From Acidobacteriota bacterium (lineage in GTDB: Bacteria; Acidobacteriota; UBA4820), in the NCBI GenBank assembly GCA_029559035.1, contig JAKQCT010000076.1, positions 1 to 36,994 on the forward strand: a DNA stretch of 36,994 nt, in the 5' to 3' direction. Positions 1-9,200 of this stretch are shown in pieces. Within the stretch, counting starts at the first letter, position 1, and each line of letters starts with the position of its first letter. The notes under the pieces are model-generated. The model was not told the DNA's origin. It was given only the letters and a program-made list of their open reading frames with translations, and did no database searches. Made by a program: the position numbers and the translations under genes.

Positions 1-252
1 GAAAAAGCAAACAATAACTGCAAGCATCATGCAGCGGGTGTAATGAGTCTTCACCACTTCTGATTTGAGCATCCATCCCTCCACCGCTCAATTCTAGGCT
101 TGCACCCAAGGAGAGTCAAGGAGATATGTCCCATTCACTTAATGAGCTGGGACTGAAATCCGGGGATACAATACTAATTTCCCGTCACCATCACCATTTC
201 CCATTTATCAGACGATCCTTCCTTCCAAGCTTGCCTCTTCAGCCTTCAGCCT
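1..252. other. Intergenic region, no gene seen
   Basis: I see no convincing gene here. Around 127-187 there is a block containing 'tgtccc', 'gggactg' and 'ggggatacaatactaatttccc'-like text, split across 128-182, that looks like a dispersed non-coding element with short complementary G/C runs at its edges. Its family cannot be settled from this one copy. The right edge runs into CAGCCTT repeats. Confidence 0.35.
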
Positions 253-267
253 TCAGCCTTCAGCCTT
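240..267. repeat. Heptanucleotide tandem repeat (CAGCCTT)x4
   Basis: Four perfect contiguous copies of CAGCCTT. The stop codon of the minus-strand glycosyltransferase (253-255) lies inside the array, so its last residues (K-A-E-G) are encoded by repeat sequence. Related heptamers recur near 5700-5733 (CTGAAGG form) and 15961-15972, so this is a dispersed simple repeat of the genome. Confidence 0.85.
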
Positions 268-1044
268 GAATATCTCTCCCTCGATCTTCTTGCCGGGCTC
301 GCGTTTCAGTTCGTGGAGGAGGGTGTATTTCAGGAAAACGGAATAGGCGCCGAGGTAGGCATTCACCGCCCCGGGGATGCCGTCGAGAAATCCGAGCCTA
401 AGGAAGTATTGCTTGATGAAACGATGGATGGGCCTCAGGACAACGTTGACGAATCCGGCCTTCTGGCCTCCGATAAGAGCCTGCTCGGCGCCCCATTTCG
501 AGTAGCGGTGGAGCTTGATGAGGTAACTGTTCCAATCCTTGAATGTGTGGTGTTCGAGGCGGCCGGCGAGGCTTCCCAGCTTCTTGTAACCTTTCACCTC
601 TGCGTGGACGCGCTTGTCCTCGTAGAAACATTCCTTCCTGAAAAGCCTTATCACCCTGTCGTTCTGAAGGCCTCCGGACTTCAGCGCCCTTCCGAGGAAG
701 ACGTTCCTCCTCTTCACTTCGTAAGCGTCGCAGGCCGGGTTTTCGAGGGCTTTCTTCACGGCGTCGACAAGTCTCCGGTCGGGCCGTTCGTCGGCGTCCA
801 GGAGGAAGATCCACGGATGGCTAGCCCGGGGAATGGCCCAGTTCTTCTGTTTCGCGCTGTAGCCGTACTCGTGCTTTTCCACTCTAATATCGGGAGAGGC
901 GGATTTCGCCAGTTCGTAAGTCCCGTCCGCGCTCGATTCGTCGACAACGACATAGACCTCGTCGGCCCAGAGGACGCTCTTCACCGCTTCGACTATGTTG
1001 TCCGCCTCGTTTCCCGCGGGGATCATCGCGGTGATTTTTTCCAT
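253..1044 (-). CDS. Family 2 glycosyltransferase, WaaE/KdtX-like
   Basis: Predicted GT-A glycosyltransferase of the LPS-core glucosyltransferase type. It would transfer a sugar from a nucleotide-sugar donor to an envelope glycolipid at the cytoplasmic face of the inner membrane. Visible motifs are the N-terminal nucleotide-binding strand (TAMIPAGNEADNI, residues 5-17), VVDESSADGT (33-42), SAKQKNWAI (63-71) and the metal-binding DADER (83-87). The C-terminal hydrophobic stretch (about 225-247) suggests membrane association. Length (263 aa) suits the family. The ATG at 1044 is preceded by AAGGAG at a workable spacing. It is separated from era by about 156 bp of AT-rich filler, so it is probably its own unit. 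The C-terminus runs into the CAGCCTT repeat, so its last residues may vary between strains. The acceptor sugar is unknown. Confidence 0.85.
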   Translation of the reverse strand: MEKITAMIPAGNEADNIVEAVKSVLWADEVYVVVDESSADGTYELAKSASPDIRVEKHEYGYSAKQKNWAIPRASHPWIFLLDADERPDRRLVDAVKKALENPACDAYEVKRRNVFLGRALKSGGLQNDRVIRLFRKECFYEDKRVHAEVKGYKKLGSLAGRLEHHTFKDWNSYLIKLHRYSKWGAEQALIGGQKAGFVNVVLRPIHRFIKQYFLRLGFLDGIPGAVNAYLGAYSVFLKYTLLHELKREPGKKIEGEIFKAEG

Positions 1045-1065
1045 CAGGCAGCTCCTTGAACTTGA

Positions 1066-1157
1066 TTGAAAATTGAAAGTTGAAAATTGAAAAAATTAGA
1101 ATGAAAGATCAATAAATACCTCCATTTTGAAATTTTCAATTTTCATTTTTCAATTTT
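1066..1157. repeat. AT-rich dispersed intergenic repeat
   Basis: Runs of TTGAAAATTGAAA on one side and TTTTCAATTTTCA on the other form an imperfect long inverted repeat between era and the glycosyltransferase. The same word family fills the spaces at 17060-17193, 21860-22036 and 25882-25917. Confidence 0.6.
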
Positions 1158-1200
1158 AAATTCACGGCCATCTTTTTAACCTCTCTTTTTCCGTGCCGTG

Positions 1201-2094
1201 TCACATCCCCATATTCTTCAGCAGGTGAGGGTCGTCCATCCATCCCGGTTTCACTTTGACGAAAAGCCTGAGGTCGATCTTGCAGCCGAGGATGACCTCC
1301 AGCTCCTGTCTCGCGCTTATGCCTATCGCCTTGATAGCCTGTCCGCCTTTTCCGATGACGATCGGCTTGTGGCTCTCCCTGTCGACCAGGATGACGGCCG
1401 AGATGAAGAGCTTGTCCTTCTCGCGCGAAGGCTCCCTGAACTCCTCGATATAGACGGCCGTAGAGTAGGGGACCTCGTCCCTCATCCTCATGAAGACGTG
1501 CTTCCTGACTATCTCGGAAGCTACCTGCTTTTCTACCTGGTCGGTGTAGAGCTCCTCCGAAAAGAGTGCCTCTCCTTCGGGAAGTATCCCGAAAAGAATA
1601 TCGAGAAGGGGCCCCGTGAACTTCTTGTCGAGCGCGCTCATCGGGTAGATCTGCGATTCGGGCAGGACCTTCGATATCTCGGCGATGATCGGAAGCAGAA
1701 AGCCCTTGTCCTTGACCTTGTCCACCTTGTTGATGGCGATGACGAGGTTCCTGCCGAACGACCTCAGCTTGTCCTTCAGCCTCTCCTCGTCGTGCCCCCA
1801 CGGTTTCGACGCGTCGAGAAGCCAGAGTACGCCGTCCACTCCCTCGAGCGCTTCGTAGGCGATCGAGACCATCCTCCTGCCGAGGTTCTTATCGGGCTTG
1901 TGAAGCCCGGGCGTGTCGAGGAAGACGATCTGCCCCCGTTCTTCGTTGAAGATGCCCCGGACGACGTTCCTCGTGGTCTGCGGCTTGGGGGTGACGATAG
2001 AGACCGACTCGCCTACGACGGCGTTCAGGAGCGTCGATTTTCCGACGTTGGTTTTTCCGAATATCGCTATGATCCCGGCTCTTTTATCCATCAT
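1201..2094 (-). CDS. era: GTPase Era
   Basis: Era binds the 3' end of 16S rRNA and helps assemble the 30S subunit. The N-terminal G domain shows G1 GKTNVGKS (13-20), a TPKPQTTR switch I (35-42), G3 DTPG (60-63) and G4 NKVD (122-125). The C-terminal KH domain shows IGKGG (247-251). Length (297 aa) is typical. The second residue of G1 is K rather than the common R (GRPNVGKS). The start overlaps the suhB stop in an ATGA arrangement. Two ATG codons lie in tandem, so the start may be one codon later. Era is the last gene of the murA-rdgB-xerC-suhB-era run, consistent with one transcript. Confidence 0.97.
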   Translation of the reverse strand: MMDKRAGIIAIFGKTNVGKSTLLNAVVGESVSIVTPKPQTTRNVVRGIFNEERGQIVFLDTPGLHKPDKNLGRRMVSIAYEALEGVDGVLWLLDASKPWGHDEERLKDKLRSFGRNLVIAINKVDKVKDKGFLLPIIAEISKVLPESQIYPMSALDKKFTGPLLDILFGILPEGEALFSEELYTDQVEKQVASEIVRKHVFMRMRDEVPYSTAVYIEEFREPSREKDKLFISAVILVDRESHKPIVIGKGGQAIKAIGISARQELEVILGCKIDLRLFVKVKPGWMDDPHLLKNMGM

Positions 2095-2876
2095 CCCGCT
2101 CCGGAGATCATCTCTTTCATCGCGGAGTGGATCTTTGCGGTCGCCGCGGCGAGGATGTCTCCCCTGAAGATGTCAAGTTTACCACCATCTGTGCCCGATA
2201 CTGTCCCGCCCGCCTCTTCGGCTATCAGCCTTCCGGCCGCGATGTCCCACGGCTTCAGGCCGAACTCCCAGAAGGCGTCGAACCTTCCGCAGGCTGTCCA
2301 GCAGAGGTCTATCGCGGCCGAGCCGCATCTCCTGACGCCGCCTGTCGAACCGATTATCTTCTCGAAGCCCGCGAGGTACTCGCTTATCCTTCCCCTCTCC
2401 CTGAACGGAAATCCCGTCGCCACGAAAGCCTCTGAGACCTCTTCCTTGCCGGAGGTACTGATTTTATGGTCATTGAGGAACGCTCCGCCGCCTTTTCCGG
2501 CGGAGAAAAGCTCGCCGTGGACAGGGTCGAAAACGACTGCGCAGGTTGACTCTCCGTCTTCAACCAGGGCCAGAGAGACGCAGAATATGGGCACGAGGTG
2601 GACGAAGTTGTTCGTGCCGTCCAGGGGGTCGAGGCAGAAGAAGCGCCCTTCGCTTCCCTTGGCGGTCCCCGTCCCTTCCTCAGCCAGCAGGGGGATATCA
2701 GGAAAGCACCTGTTAAGCTCCGCCTTGACGAACGCCTCGATCTTCCTGTCGGTGTCGGTCACGTAATCGTTCCTGGCCTTCAGCGCCACGCCGGTCGGGC
2801 CGTCCTCGTAGTGCTTCTTCATCATGGCGCCGGCGTTCACGGCGATCGCCTTCATCGTTCCTAGCGGTTCATTCAT
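2091..2876 (-). CDS. suhB: Inositol monophosphatase family protein (SuhB-like)
   Basis: Mg/Li-sensitive phosphatase fold that hydrolyses inositol-1-phosphate or a related sugar phosphate. In some bacteria SuhB also joins rRNA antitermination complexes. Metal-site motifs are present: LLAEEG (63-68), DPLDGTNNF (83-91) and WDIAAG (210-215). Length (261 aa) matches. The start at 2876 overlaps the xerC stop by 8 bp and has GGAGAAGG upstream. The stop overlaps the era start. The family cannot be divided reliably into phosphatase and regulator from sequence alone. Its position directly before era, a ribosome-assembly gene, is compatible with either role. Confidence 0.9.
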   Translation of the reverse strand: MNEPLGTMKAIAVNAGAMMKKHYEDGPTGVALKARNDYVTDTDRKIEAFVKAELNRCFPDIPLLAEEGTGTAKGSEGRFFCLDPLDGTNNFVHLVPIFCVSLALVEDGESTCAVVFDPVHGELFSAGKGGGAFLNDHKISTSGKEEVSEAFVATGFPFRERGRISEYLAGFEKIIGSTGGVRRCGSAAIDLCWTACGRFDAFWEFGLKPWDIAAGRLIAEEAGGTVSGTDGGKLDIFRGDILAAATAKIHSAMKEMISGAG

Positions 2877-3819
2877 CGTCCTTCTCCCGGTGTGCCTGTT
2901 TCTTCGCCCGCGGGTGCGCCGAGTCGTAGATCTTCTTAAGCTCCGCGGCGGCTATATGCGTGTATTTCTGGGTCGTGGAAAGGCTCTGGTGCCCCAGCAG
3001 TTCCTGGATAGTCCTGAGGTCCGCCCCGCGCGAGAGCAGGTGCGTCGCGAAGCTGTGGCGGAATGTGTGCGGCGAGGGGTCCTTCTCCATGAAAAGTTCT
3101 TTCCCGTATTTCTCGACTATCCTCTGCAGGGAGCGCGAAGTAAGCGGTCCGCCCTTCAGGTTAAGGAAGATAAAATCGGCCGGCTTTCTGCCTTCACCCC
3201 TTACGGAGAGATAGCTCGAGAGCGCCTTACCCGCGCTCACGCCGAACGGGACGATCCGCTCCTTCCTGCCTTTGCCGAGGATCCTTATGATCCCGTCGGC
3301 GGTGAAAAGGTTCTCGAACCTCAAGGAGACGATCTCGGAAGCCCTGAGGCCCGTGGCGTAAAGCATCTCAAGAAGCGCGAGGTCCCTCGCCGAGGCGACG
3401 GGAGAGTTCTTCGTTTCTTTTCTGGGTACTGTCCCGGGCGATTCGATGAGGATGCCTGCCTCCTCCTCGCTCATCACACGGGGGATCGTTTTGGCCAGGC
3501 GGGGGCTGTGAAGGATCTTCGCGGGATTCCGGGAGAGATGGCCCTCCCTGACGAGGAACCTGAAGAATGATTTGAGAGACGCCAGCTTCCTCATCACCGA
3601 CCTCTTGTTCAGACCCCTCGAATGGAGGAATCCGAGGTAGCCCCTGAGGGCGGTGACGTCTATCGCCTGTATCTCGATGCCCTGGGGGAAGATTCTGCCC
3701 GTGAACTCTATGAACTGGTCTATGTCAGAAATGTAGTTCTTGACCGTGTGCGGCGAGAAGCGCTTCTCGTCGTCGAGGTAGAAACGGAATTGGCCGCGCA
3801 GTTCTCTAAGCCTTTTCAA
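2869..3819 (-). CDS. xerC: Tyrosine recombinase XerC/XerD-type
   Basis: Site-specific recombinase expected to resolve chromosome dimers at dif with FtsK. An N-terminal SAM-like core-binding domain (about 1-100) is followed by the catalytic domain. The full catalytic set is visible: R159 in TGLRASE, K183 in GKGRKER, H251 and R254 in HTFRH, H277 in LLGHQS, and the nucleophile Y286 in KYTH. Length (316 aa) is normal. Translation appears to start at a TTG (3819-3817) with AAGGAG seven bases upstream, overlapping the rdgB stop by 14 bp. A chromosomal Xer enzyme is favoured over a mobile integrase because it is embedded in a housekeeping operon. C versus D is not decidable here. Confidence 0.92.
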   Translation of the reverse strand: MKRLRELRGQFRFYLDDEKRFSPHTVKNYISDIDQFIEFTGRIFPQGIEIQAIDVTALRGYLGFLHSRGLNKRSVMRKLASLKSFFRFLVREGHLSRNPAKILHSPRLAKTIPRVMSEEEAGILIESPGTVPRKETKNSPVASARDLALLEMLYATGLRASEIVSLRFENLFTADGIIRILGKGRKERIVPFGVSAGKALSSYLSVRGEGRKPADFIFLNLKGGPLTSRSLQRIVEKYGKELFMEKDPSPHTFRHSFATHLLSRGADLRTIQELLGHQSLSTTQKYTHIAAAELKKIYDSAHPRAKKQAHREKDDE

Positions 3820-4408
3820 CGAGGAGCTCCTTCAGCTTTTCGAGGGCCTTCCTGCGGTGGCTGAGCCTGTCTTTCTCGTCGGCCGACATTTCGGCGAATG
3901 TCCTGTCGAAGCCTTCGGGGATGAAGACCGGGTCATAGCCGAAGCCGCCTTCCCCCCTCGCCGACCCGGGGATCGTCCCTTCGACGCTTCCCCTGAAAAA
4001 GCGCTTTTTCCCGTCGGGCGAAAGGAGGCACACGACGGCGACGAAACGAGCTTTTCTTTTATCGGCCGGAAATCCTTTCATCGCTTCGAGAAGGGCGCCC
4101 GCCTTGTCCCTGTCTTCCGAGAGCCCCTCGTACCTGGCGGAAAAAACCCCCGGCGCGCCGTCGAGGGCGTCCACGGAAAGGCCGGAATCCTCCGCCGCCA
4201 CGAAACGGCCGCCGGCCATTGTGCCGTAATGAATCGCCTTCAGCGCGGCGTTCTCCTCATAATCCTTTCCCGTCTCTTCTGGCGGGTCGATCTTCCCTGC
4301 AAAGCCGTCCAGGAAAGAAAGCTCCCAGCCCTGAAGGCCGGAAAGGATCCTTCTTATCTCTTTCTCCTTGCCCCTGTTGGAAGTGGCGAAGAGAAGCTTC
4401 TTCGTCAT
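3806..4408 (-). CDS. rdgB: RdgB/HAM1 family dITP/XTP pyrophosphatase
   Basis: Non-canonical purine NTP pyrophosphatase that hydrolyses dITP, ITP and XTP to monophosphates, keeping deaminated purines out of DNA and RNA. Motifs: N-terminal ATSNRGKEKEI (substrate loop), EDSGL with the catalytic acidic pair, FGYDPVF, and C-terminal SHRRKAL. Length (200 aa) is typical. The frame is open further upstream, but homology begins at the ATG at 4408, which overlaps the murA stop (ATGA). That start is chosen. Confidence 0.95.
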   Translation of the reverse strand: MTKKLLFATSNRGKEKEIRRILSGLQGWELSFLDGFAGKIDPPEETGKDYEENAALKAIHYGTMAGGRFVAAEDSGLSVDALDGAPGVFSARYEGLSEDRDKAGALLEAMKGFPADKRKARFVAVVCLLSPDGKKRFFRGSVEGTIPGSARGEGGFGYDPVFIPEGFDRTFAEMSADEKDRLSHRRKALEKLKELLVEKA

Positions 4409-5661
4409 CCCCTGATCCTCTCGATACTGGCCCCGAGCGCCGAAAGCCTCTCCTCGAAATGCTCGTAACCCCTGTCGAGGTGGTATATCCTGTTGACCTC
4501 GGTCCTTCCCTTCGCGACGAGGGCGGCGATTATGAGCGAAGCCGAGGCGCGGAGGTCGCTGGCCATGACTGGGGCTGCCTTGAGCGGCGTCATCCCGCGC
4601 ACGACGGCGAGATTCCCCTCCAGCCTGATGTCGGCCCCCAGCCTCTGAAGCTCCGGCACGTGCATGAACCTCGTCTCGAAGATTTCCTCCCTGACCGTTC
4701 CGCTCCCCTCCGCCTGGGTCAAAAGGGCCATGAACTGCGCCTGGAGGTCCGTCGGAAATCCGGGGAACGGGGCGGTCATTATGTCGGCCGATCGAAGGGC
4801 GCATGTCGACCTGACAGTGATCTGTTTTTCTCCTGCAACGATATCCGCCCCCATCTCTTTTAGCTTTAAAATATATGCTTCAAGATGATGTGGGTCGGCG
4901 TTCTTGATCACGGCCTCACCCCCGGTTATGGCTATCGCCGCGAGGATGGTTCCGCACTCGATCCTGTCCGGAATGGGGGAGTGCGTCGCTCCGTGAAGTT
5001 CGTTCACTCCTTCGACCGTGATGGTGTCGGAACCCAGTCCTTCGATCCTGGCGCCCATGGAAATGAGAAGGTTGCCGAGGTCGGCGATCTCCGGTTCCTT
5101 TGCCGCGTTGGAAATCGTCGTCGTACCTCTGGCGAGGACGGCTGCCATCAGGATGTTCTCCGTGCCGCCCACCGTCACCTTGTCGAAGAAGACCGGCGCG
5201 CCGGTCAGTTCCCTCGCCCGGGCGATGATGTATCCGTTGTCCACATCTATCTCCGCTCCGAGGGCCTGGAGGGCTTTGATGTGAAGGTCCACCGGTCTCG
5301 CTCCGATGGCGCAGCCGCCGGGGAGGGATACCTTGGCCTTGCCGAACCTCGCGAGAAGCGGGCCGAGGACCAGGACGCTCGCCCGCATCTTCCTGACGAG
5401 GTCGTACGGCGCGTCGAAGGTCCCGATCTCCGAAGCGTCGAACGAAAGGGCGCCTCCCGGCCTGCCGCCGATGGCCACGCCGAGGTGCTGGAGAAGCCGG
5501 CACATGGAATCGATGTCCATCAGGTTGCTGGTTTCCGAGAGCGTCACCTTTCCGCCGGTCAACAAAGACGCCGCCATGCAGGGCAGAAGCGCGTTCTTCG
5601 CCGGTTTTATCGATATCTCCCCTCTGAGGGGGTTTCCGCCTTCAACGATGAACTTGTCCAT
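4405..5661 (-). CDS. murA: UDP-N-acetylglucosamine 1-carboxyvinyltransferase MurA
   Basis: First committed step of peptidoglycan synthesis: transfer of enolpyruvate from PEP to UDP-GlcNAc in the cytoplasm. K22-N23 (AKN) and the active-site C117 in the LPGGCAIG loop are present, so the enzyme is of the cysteine, fosfomycin-sensitive type. A later FPTD segment supplies the conserved aspartate. Length (418 aa) is exact for the family. The frame is open to 5748, but the start at 5661 (MDKFIVEGG) carries a perfect GGAGG seven bases upstream and matches the family N-terminus. It is the first gene of a five-gene minus-strand run that ends with era. Confidence 0.97.
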   Translation of the reverse strand: MDKFIVEGGNPLRGEISIKPAKNALLPCMAASLLTGGKVTLSETSNLMDIDSMCRLLQHLGVAIGGRPGGALSFDASEIGTFDAPYDLVRKMRASVLVLGPLLARFGKAKVSLPGGCAIGARPVDLHIKALQALGAEIDVDNGYIIARARELTGAPVFFDKVTVGGTENILMAAVLARGTTTISNAAKEPEIADLGNLLISMGARIEGLGSDTITVEGVNELHGATHSPIPDRIECGTILAAIAITGGEAVIKNADPHHLEAYILKLKEMGADIVAGEKQITVRSTCALRSADIMTAPFPGFPTDLQAQFMALLTQAEGSGTVREEIFETRFMHVPELQRLGADIRLEGNLAVVRGMTPLKAAPVMASDLRASASLIIAALVAKGRTEVNRIYHLDRGYEHFEERLSALGASIERIRG

Positions 5662-5679
5662 GAAGGACCTCCAGGAGAA

Positions 5680-5706
5680 AGTATAACTCATAAATTTGCA
5701 GGGCTG
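5680..5706 (-). promoter_or_regulatory. Possible murA operon promoter
   Basis: On the minus strand a TATACT -10-like hexamer lies at 5685-5680, about 20 bases before the murA start. The -35 position carries only a poor match (TTCAGC-like). The leader would be very short, just including the GGAGG site. Weak. Confidence 0.28.
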
Positions 5707-5885
5707 AAGGCTTATGGCTGATGGCTGAAGGATTGTCGGTATGGGCACGTTGCCGCGCGCCCAGTATCTTTATCGCATATGGCTGTTCGAACGCCGACAT
5801 AATCGGTATGCCTCCGGCAATGTCCGTCGGGCGGCGTCTTTGCCCGGATAATGCCGGAAAAGGTTTTTTCTCCCGCCGTCGGCAT

Positions 5886-6074
5886 CCGTATGACGACCGT
5901 CCGAATTCGGATGGACAGCGGCGTAATTGGTATGTTGCACGGCATTGTTCGTATGGCGCGCTCCAAAGCTCGTATGACGACCGGCAGAGTCCGTATGGCG
6001 CACCCCAAAATTCATATGATAACCGGCTGAGTTCGTATGCGGAAAGGCGGCATCGGGATGAGTGGCGGCGGTTT
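5886..6074. repeat. 21-bp tandem repeat array, nine units
   Basis: Nine units start at 5886, 5907, 5928, 5949, 5970, 5991, 6012, 6033 and 6054, exactly 21 bp apart. Each begins with a heptamer close to YCGTATG (CCGTATG, TCGGATG, TGGTATG, TCGTATG, TCGTATG, CCGTATG, TCATATG, TCGTATG, CGGGATG). The other 14 bases vary but alternate in type: units 5 and 7 share ACCGGC.GAGT, and units 4 and 6 share GCGC..CCAAA. This gives a 42-bp higher-order period in the middle. There are no unique spacers, so it is not a CRISPR. Confidence 0.85.
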
Positions 6075-6207
6075 GCGGATAAACAGACCGAATGAATTAT
6101 TATCGCCGGTCGGGTACCTAATCAGTCCCGCTGATGGTTTTCAAGCGACATCATTTTGCCAGGAATGTAAATATATCGCCCGTAAACAGTTTTCACTCTT
6201 CCGATCA

Positions 6208-6236
6208 TTGACAACCCGCCCGGAAGTTGCCACAAT
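6208..6236 (+). promoter_or_regulatory. Sigma70-like promoter for the 6264 gene
   Basis: A perfect TTGACA (6208-6213) is followed after exactly 17 bases by CACAAT (6231-6236). The start codon of the large secreted protein follows 27 bases later, with a GGGGGA ribosome binding site between. Confidence 0.6.
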
Positions 6237-6263
6237 GTATATGCAAATTAAAAGGGGGAAGAG

Positions 6264-9200
6264 ATGATGAAGGCAAAAATCGGTTTTATCGGGCCGGGGC
6301 GGTTCTGTTTGCTTGTCTTGATCTCAATTATTGCTGCTTGTTCACTTATAATTGTCGCGCAAGAATCAAGCGGCGGCGCCGGACAGAAAGCTGTTTCGAT
6401 CCGTTCCGCTGTTCATTCTGAAAATCCTCCTCCGGGCCCTGAAAGACAGACTATCGCCTATCGCCAGGAGCGAAACGGTCCCCAGCCTGAGGCTACCGAT
6501 CCGGTTCTTCTTCTTGTCGACAAGACATGGGATTCGACGGCTGGGAATTGGATAGTCGATCTTTCCTGGTCGTCGGGAACAAGCCCTTATACTGTTTCAT
6601 ACAGCCCCGACACAAGCTTCCAGAGGGGCAACAAGACTCTGGCGATGAATACTTCCGCAACCGCCCTGAGCGTCGCAGCGAACTCATCCTATTCCCTTGA
6701 GTGTTACTCGGTAACAGAGGCTGAAGGCGTCAGCCCTGCCGTCCAGGGAATGGGATATGATCCCTATCCCGAAATCCCCGAGCCCACAATCGAGGCGAAC
6801 AATCTATGGTGGGGCGATACGGTCACACTCCACGGCGATTACATGGACCTTATTCCTGCGGCCAATTCGATGGCGATGTTCGCCCGGACGGAGAAGGCGT
6901 CGTCAGTGACCGACGGCGGCAACGGGTTTGCTTCATCCGTATCCTTTACCGTCCCTGATGATGGAAGGGGAACATACACCTTCGTCTCGACGGCGGGTAA
7001 ATATCCGTCTGCGTCCCCGTACCTTCGGCTTTCCCCGAGAAACATCCCGACCTATTCCAACATCAGGAACATTATCTATGCGCCTCAAACGGGGCACATA
7101 TGGGTGTCGTCCGACGGAAAAGTTGACGAGATCGATCTGTTCCAGCATGAGCCGGAAGTTGTCCGCTCGATCACAAGCTATACGAAACCTTACATATCCC
7201 ATGCGACCACGACAGGCATTATCCTCGTTGTTGACGGGGTGACAGGCGTCGGCCAGATCGACCAGATAGATGTTTTTTCCGGAGCAGTATCCCTCTTTGC
7301 CTATACGACCGATACGCTCAACACTCCCAATTTCACGAGACAGATCCTTCCAGTCGGAATAGCGGCGACGCCGGATGGCACGATGGGTTTTGTGGCCGAC
7401 GCGATAGGCGGTTCGGGAGCGTCAAAGGTTGTAAGGTTCCCCTCAAATAACGGCTCCGCAGTAACCGACAGCTGGGGCAACAGAAGCAACTGGACTTTTT
7501 ATGATCCGTGCGGGATGGATGTGGGTCTGTCGGGAAAGCTCTATATCGGTTGGGCGACGGGCAACGGATACATATACTGGATTTCAGCAACCGGTACAAG
7601 CAATTCCATGAAATATTCTTATACCGGCAACGTCGCAACAATCAATCTCGACCGGGATATTTCCAACACAACATCGGATAATTTCTGGTATTCCGAAGAA
7701 CCGTTCACCCATGCTTTCAACCAGAACCAGATAGAAGGCTTCTCGGCGAGATTCCTTGGAGCTTCTATTTACGGATTCGAAGGGAAGCTGGATGTCCAGC
7801 AGTTGTATAACTACGCCGTTGTTGGGAACGCGCCCAAGGTCGTGATATTGAACAACGCGGGTCAAAGTTACCCATATCTTAACAGTTATCAGGTGGCGGA
7901 CAGGATAGTGATGATGACCGTGAACGGATTCGGGGGCGTTCCGATCCATCTGCGGATGATAGATCCTCCCGACTTTTCACCTTACGCGCCCGTCGGTGGA
8001 TGGGACGCCACAGACCCGATCAATCGTCCGGCGGTTCCTCCCTACGAAGCCAATGACAATTCAGTGTGGGCTTCTACAGAGACGGACTACGGCCTTATGA
8101 CGTCGCAGACCGGGACCCCGGCACTGGAAATCAACGTTACTCCATCCACCTCTTATCCCTACCAGGCGACATTTTATATGAAGCTCCCGCCGAGATACTC
8201 GGGCGACAACTGGCAGGTGGAAGTTACAAGGAAGAACCTCAGCGGCAGCATTGTGGCAAACCAGGTATGCACCTATTCGGCGGTTTTCAACGGCTGGAAG
8301 AGGGTCTTCGTCGAACGGGACAAGATGTTCAGGAGGGGAGGGTTGCTGTTTGCTCATGATGAAACAGACAATGTGTATTCCTCTAATATTTCGACAGTCT
8401 ATATCTATAAAAACTCAGATGGGTCGCAGTGGGATAACTTGAACATTGGTGACAAGATTGCCTTATTTGATTCAACGACGCCTTATGAGAACTGGAACCA
8501 TGATGAATGTTATGTCGGGGATATTGATAGGTCAAGCTGTCCCGATTATGCGATAGTCTACCTGACCCTTAGCGACCTTTCCACACCTTATACAACGAAA
8601 TGCAGCTATACGGCCTCTCCTTGGGTGAATTCCACCGATAAATATCCCGACTTTTCTCTGGGTTCAAGCGCGGGGATAGGTGTCGTTTACAGCACAACCG
8701 TCATTGACGGCCAAATCGTTGATGATATATACGGCAACCAGATCAACGGTGCAGGCTCTGCTTTTTATGAAGCCGATATGCAGGAGATCGAAAAAACCTT
8801 CAACGATGCGTATGTTCAGTTTGTGGGTCTGCGAAGCGGGATGAATGTGGCCCCGTATCTGCATTTTGCAACTGAGCCTGCTTATGCCTTGCTTAATAAT
8901 TATCAAAGGATTTGGTATGGCAACAAGGATAAAACCAATTACTTACATCTGGTAGGTGCGGAAAAGTATTACGAAGGATCGGATTATGCAGGTTTTGCTC
9001 TTTTTGATCCTTCTACGAATCTTGAACAAGGATGCAGCTTCGTCTGTGTTAAACTTATAGAAACTACCAAGCCAACTTACACATCAGAATGGATTCAATA
9101 TGCGACAGTTCATGAAAAGAGCCACAATTTCTCCATTTACGGATACGATCAGAACACTTATCACTGCGAGAATGTGGCCAGAACACCGCCTGAAGATGGG

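Larger units (their letters stand above)
5662..6263. other. 602-bp non-coding region between murA and the secreted-protein genes
   Basis: This divergent spacer holds a possible murA promoter at its left edge, a CTGAAGG-type simple repeat (5702-5733), a 21-bp tandem array (5886-6074) and a good sigma70-like promoter (6208-6236). Open frames exist in several phases, but only because the repeat unit is a multiple of three. None has a ribosome binding site, so I call no gene. Confidence 0.7.

Noticed and set aside
1198-2766. 522-codon plus-strand frame opposite era and suhB
   Set aside because: Antisense shadow. Era and SuhB motifs are intact on the other strand.
5886-6074. CRISPR array
   Set aside because: Units are contiguous at 21 bp with only a 7-bp core conserved. 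There are no repeat-spacer alternation and no cas genes in the window.
5721-6095. 124-codon plus-strand frame with heptapeptide-like repeats (SSYDDRQ, SPYGAPQ)
   Set aside because: The 21-bp array stays open in several frames on both strands because its unit is a multiple of three. No RBS, and the other frames give equally regular peptides.
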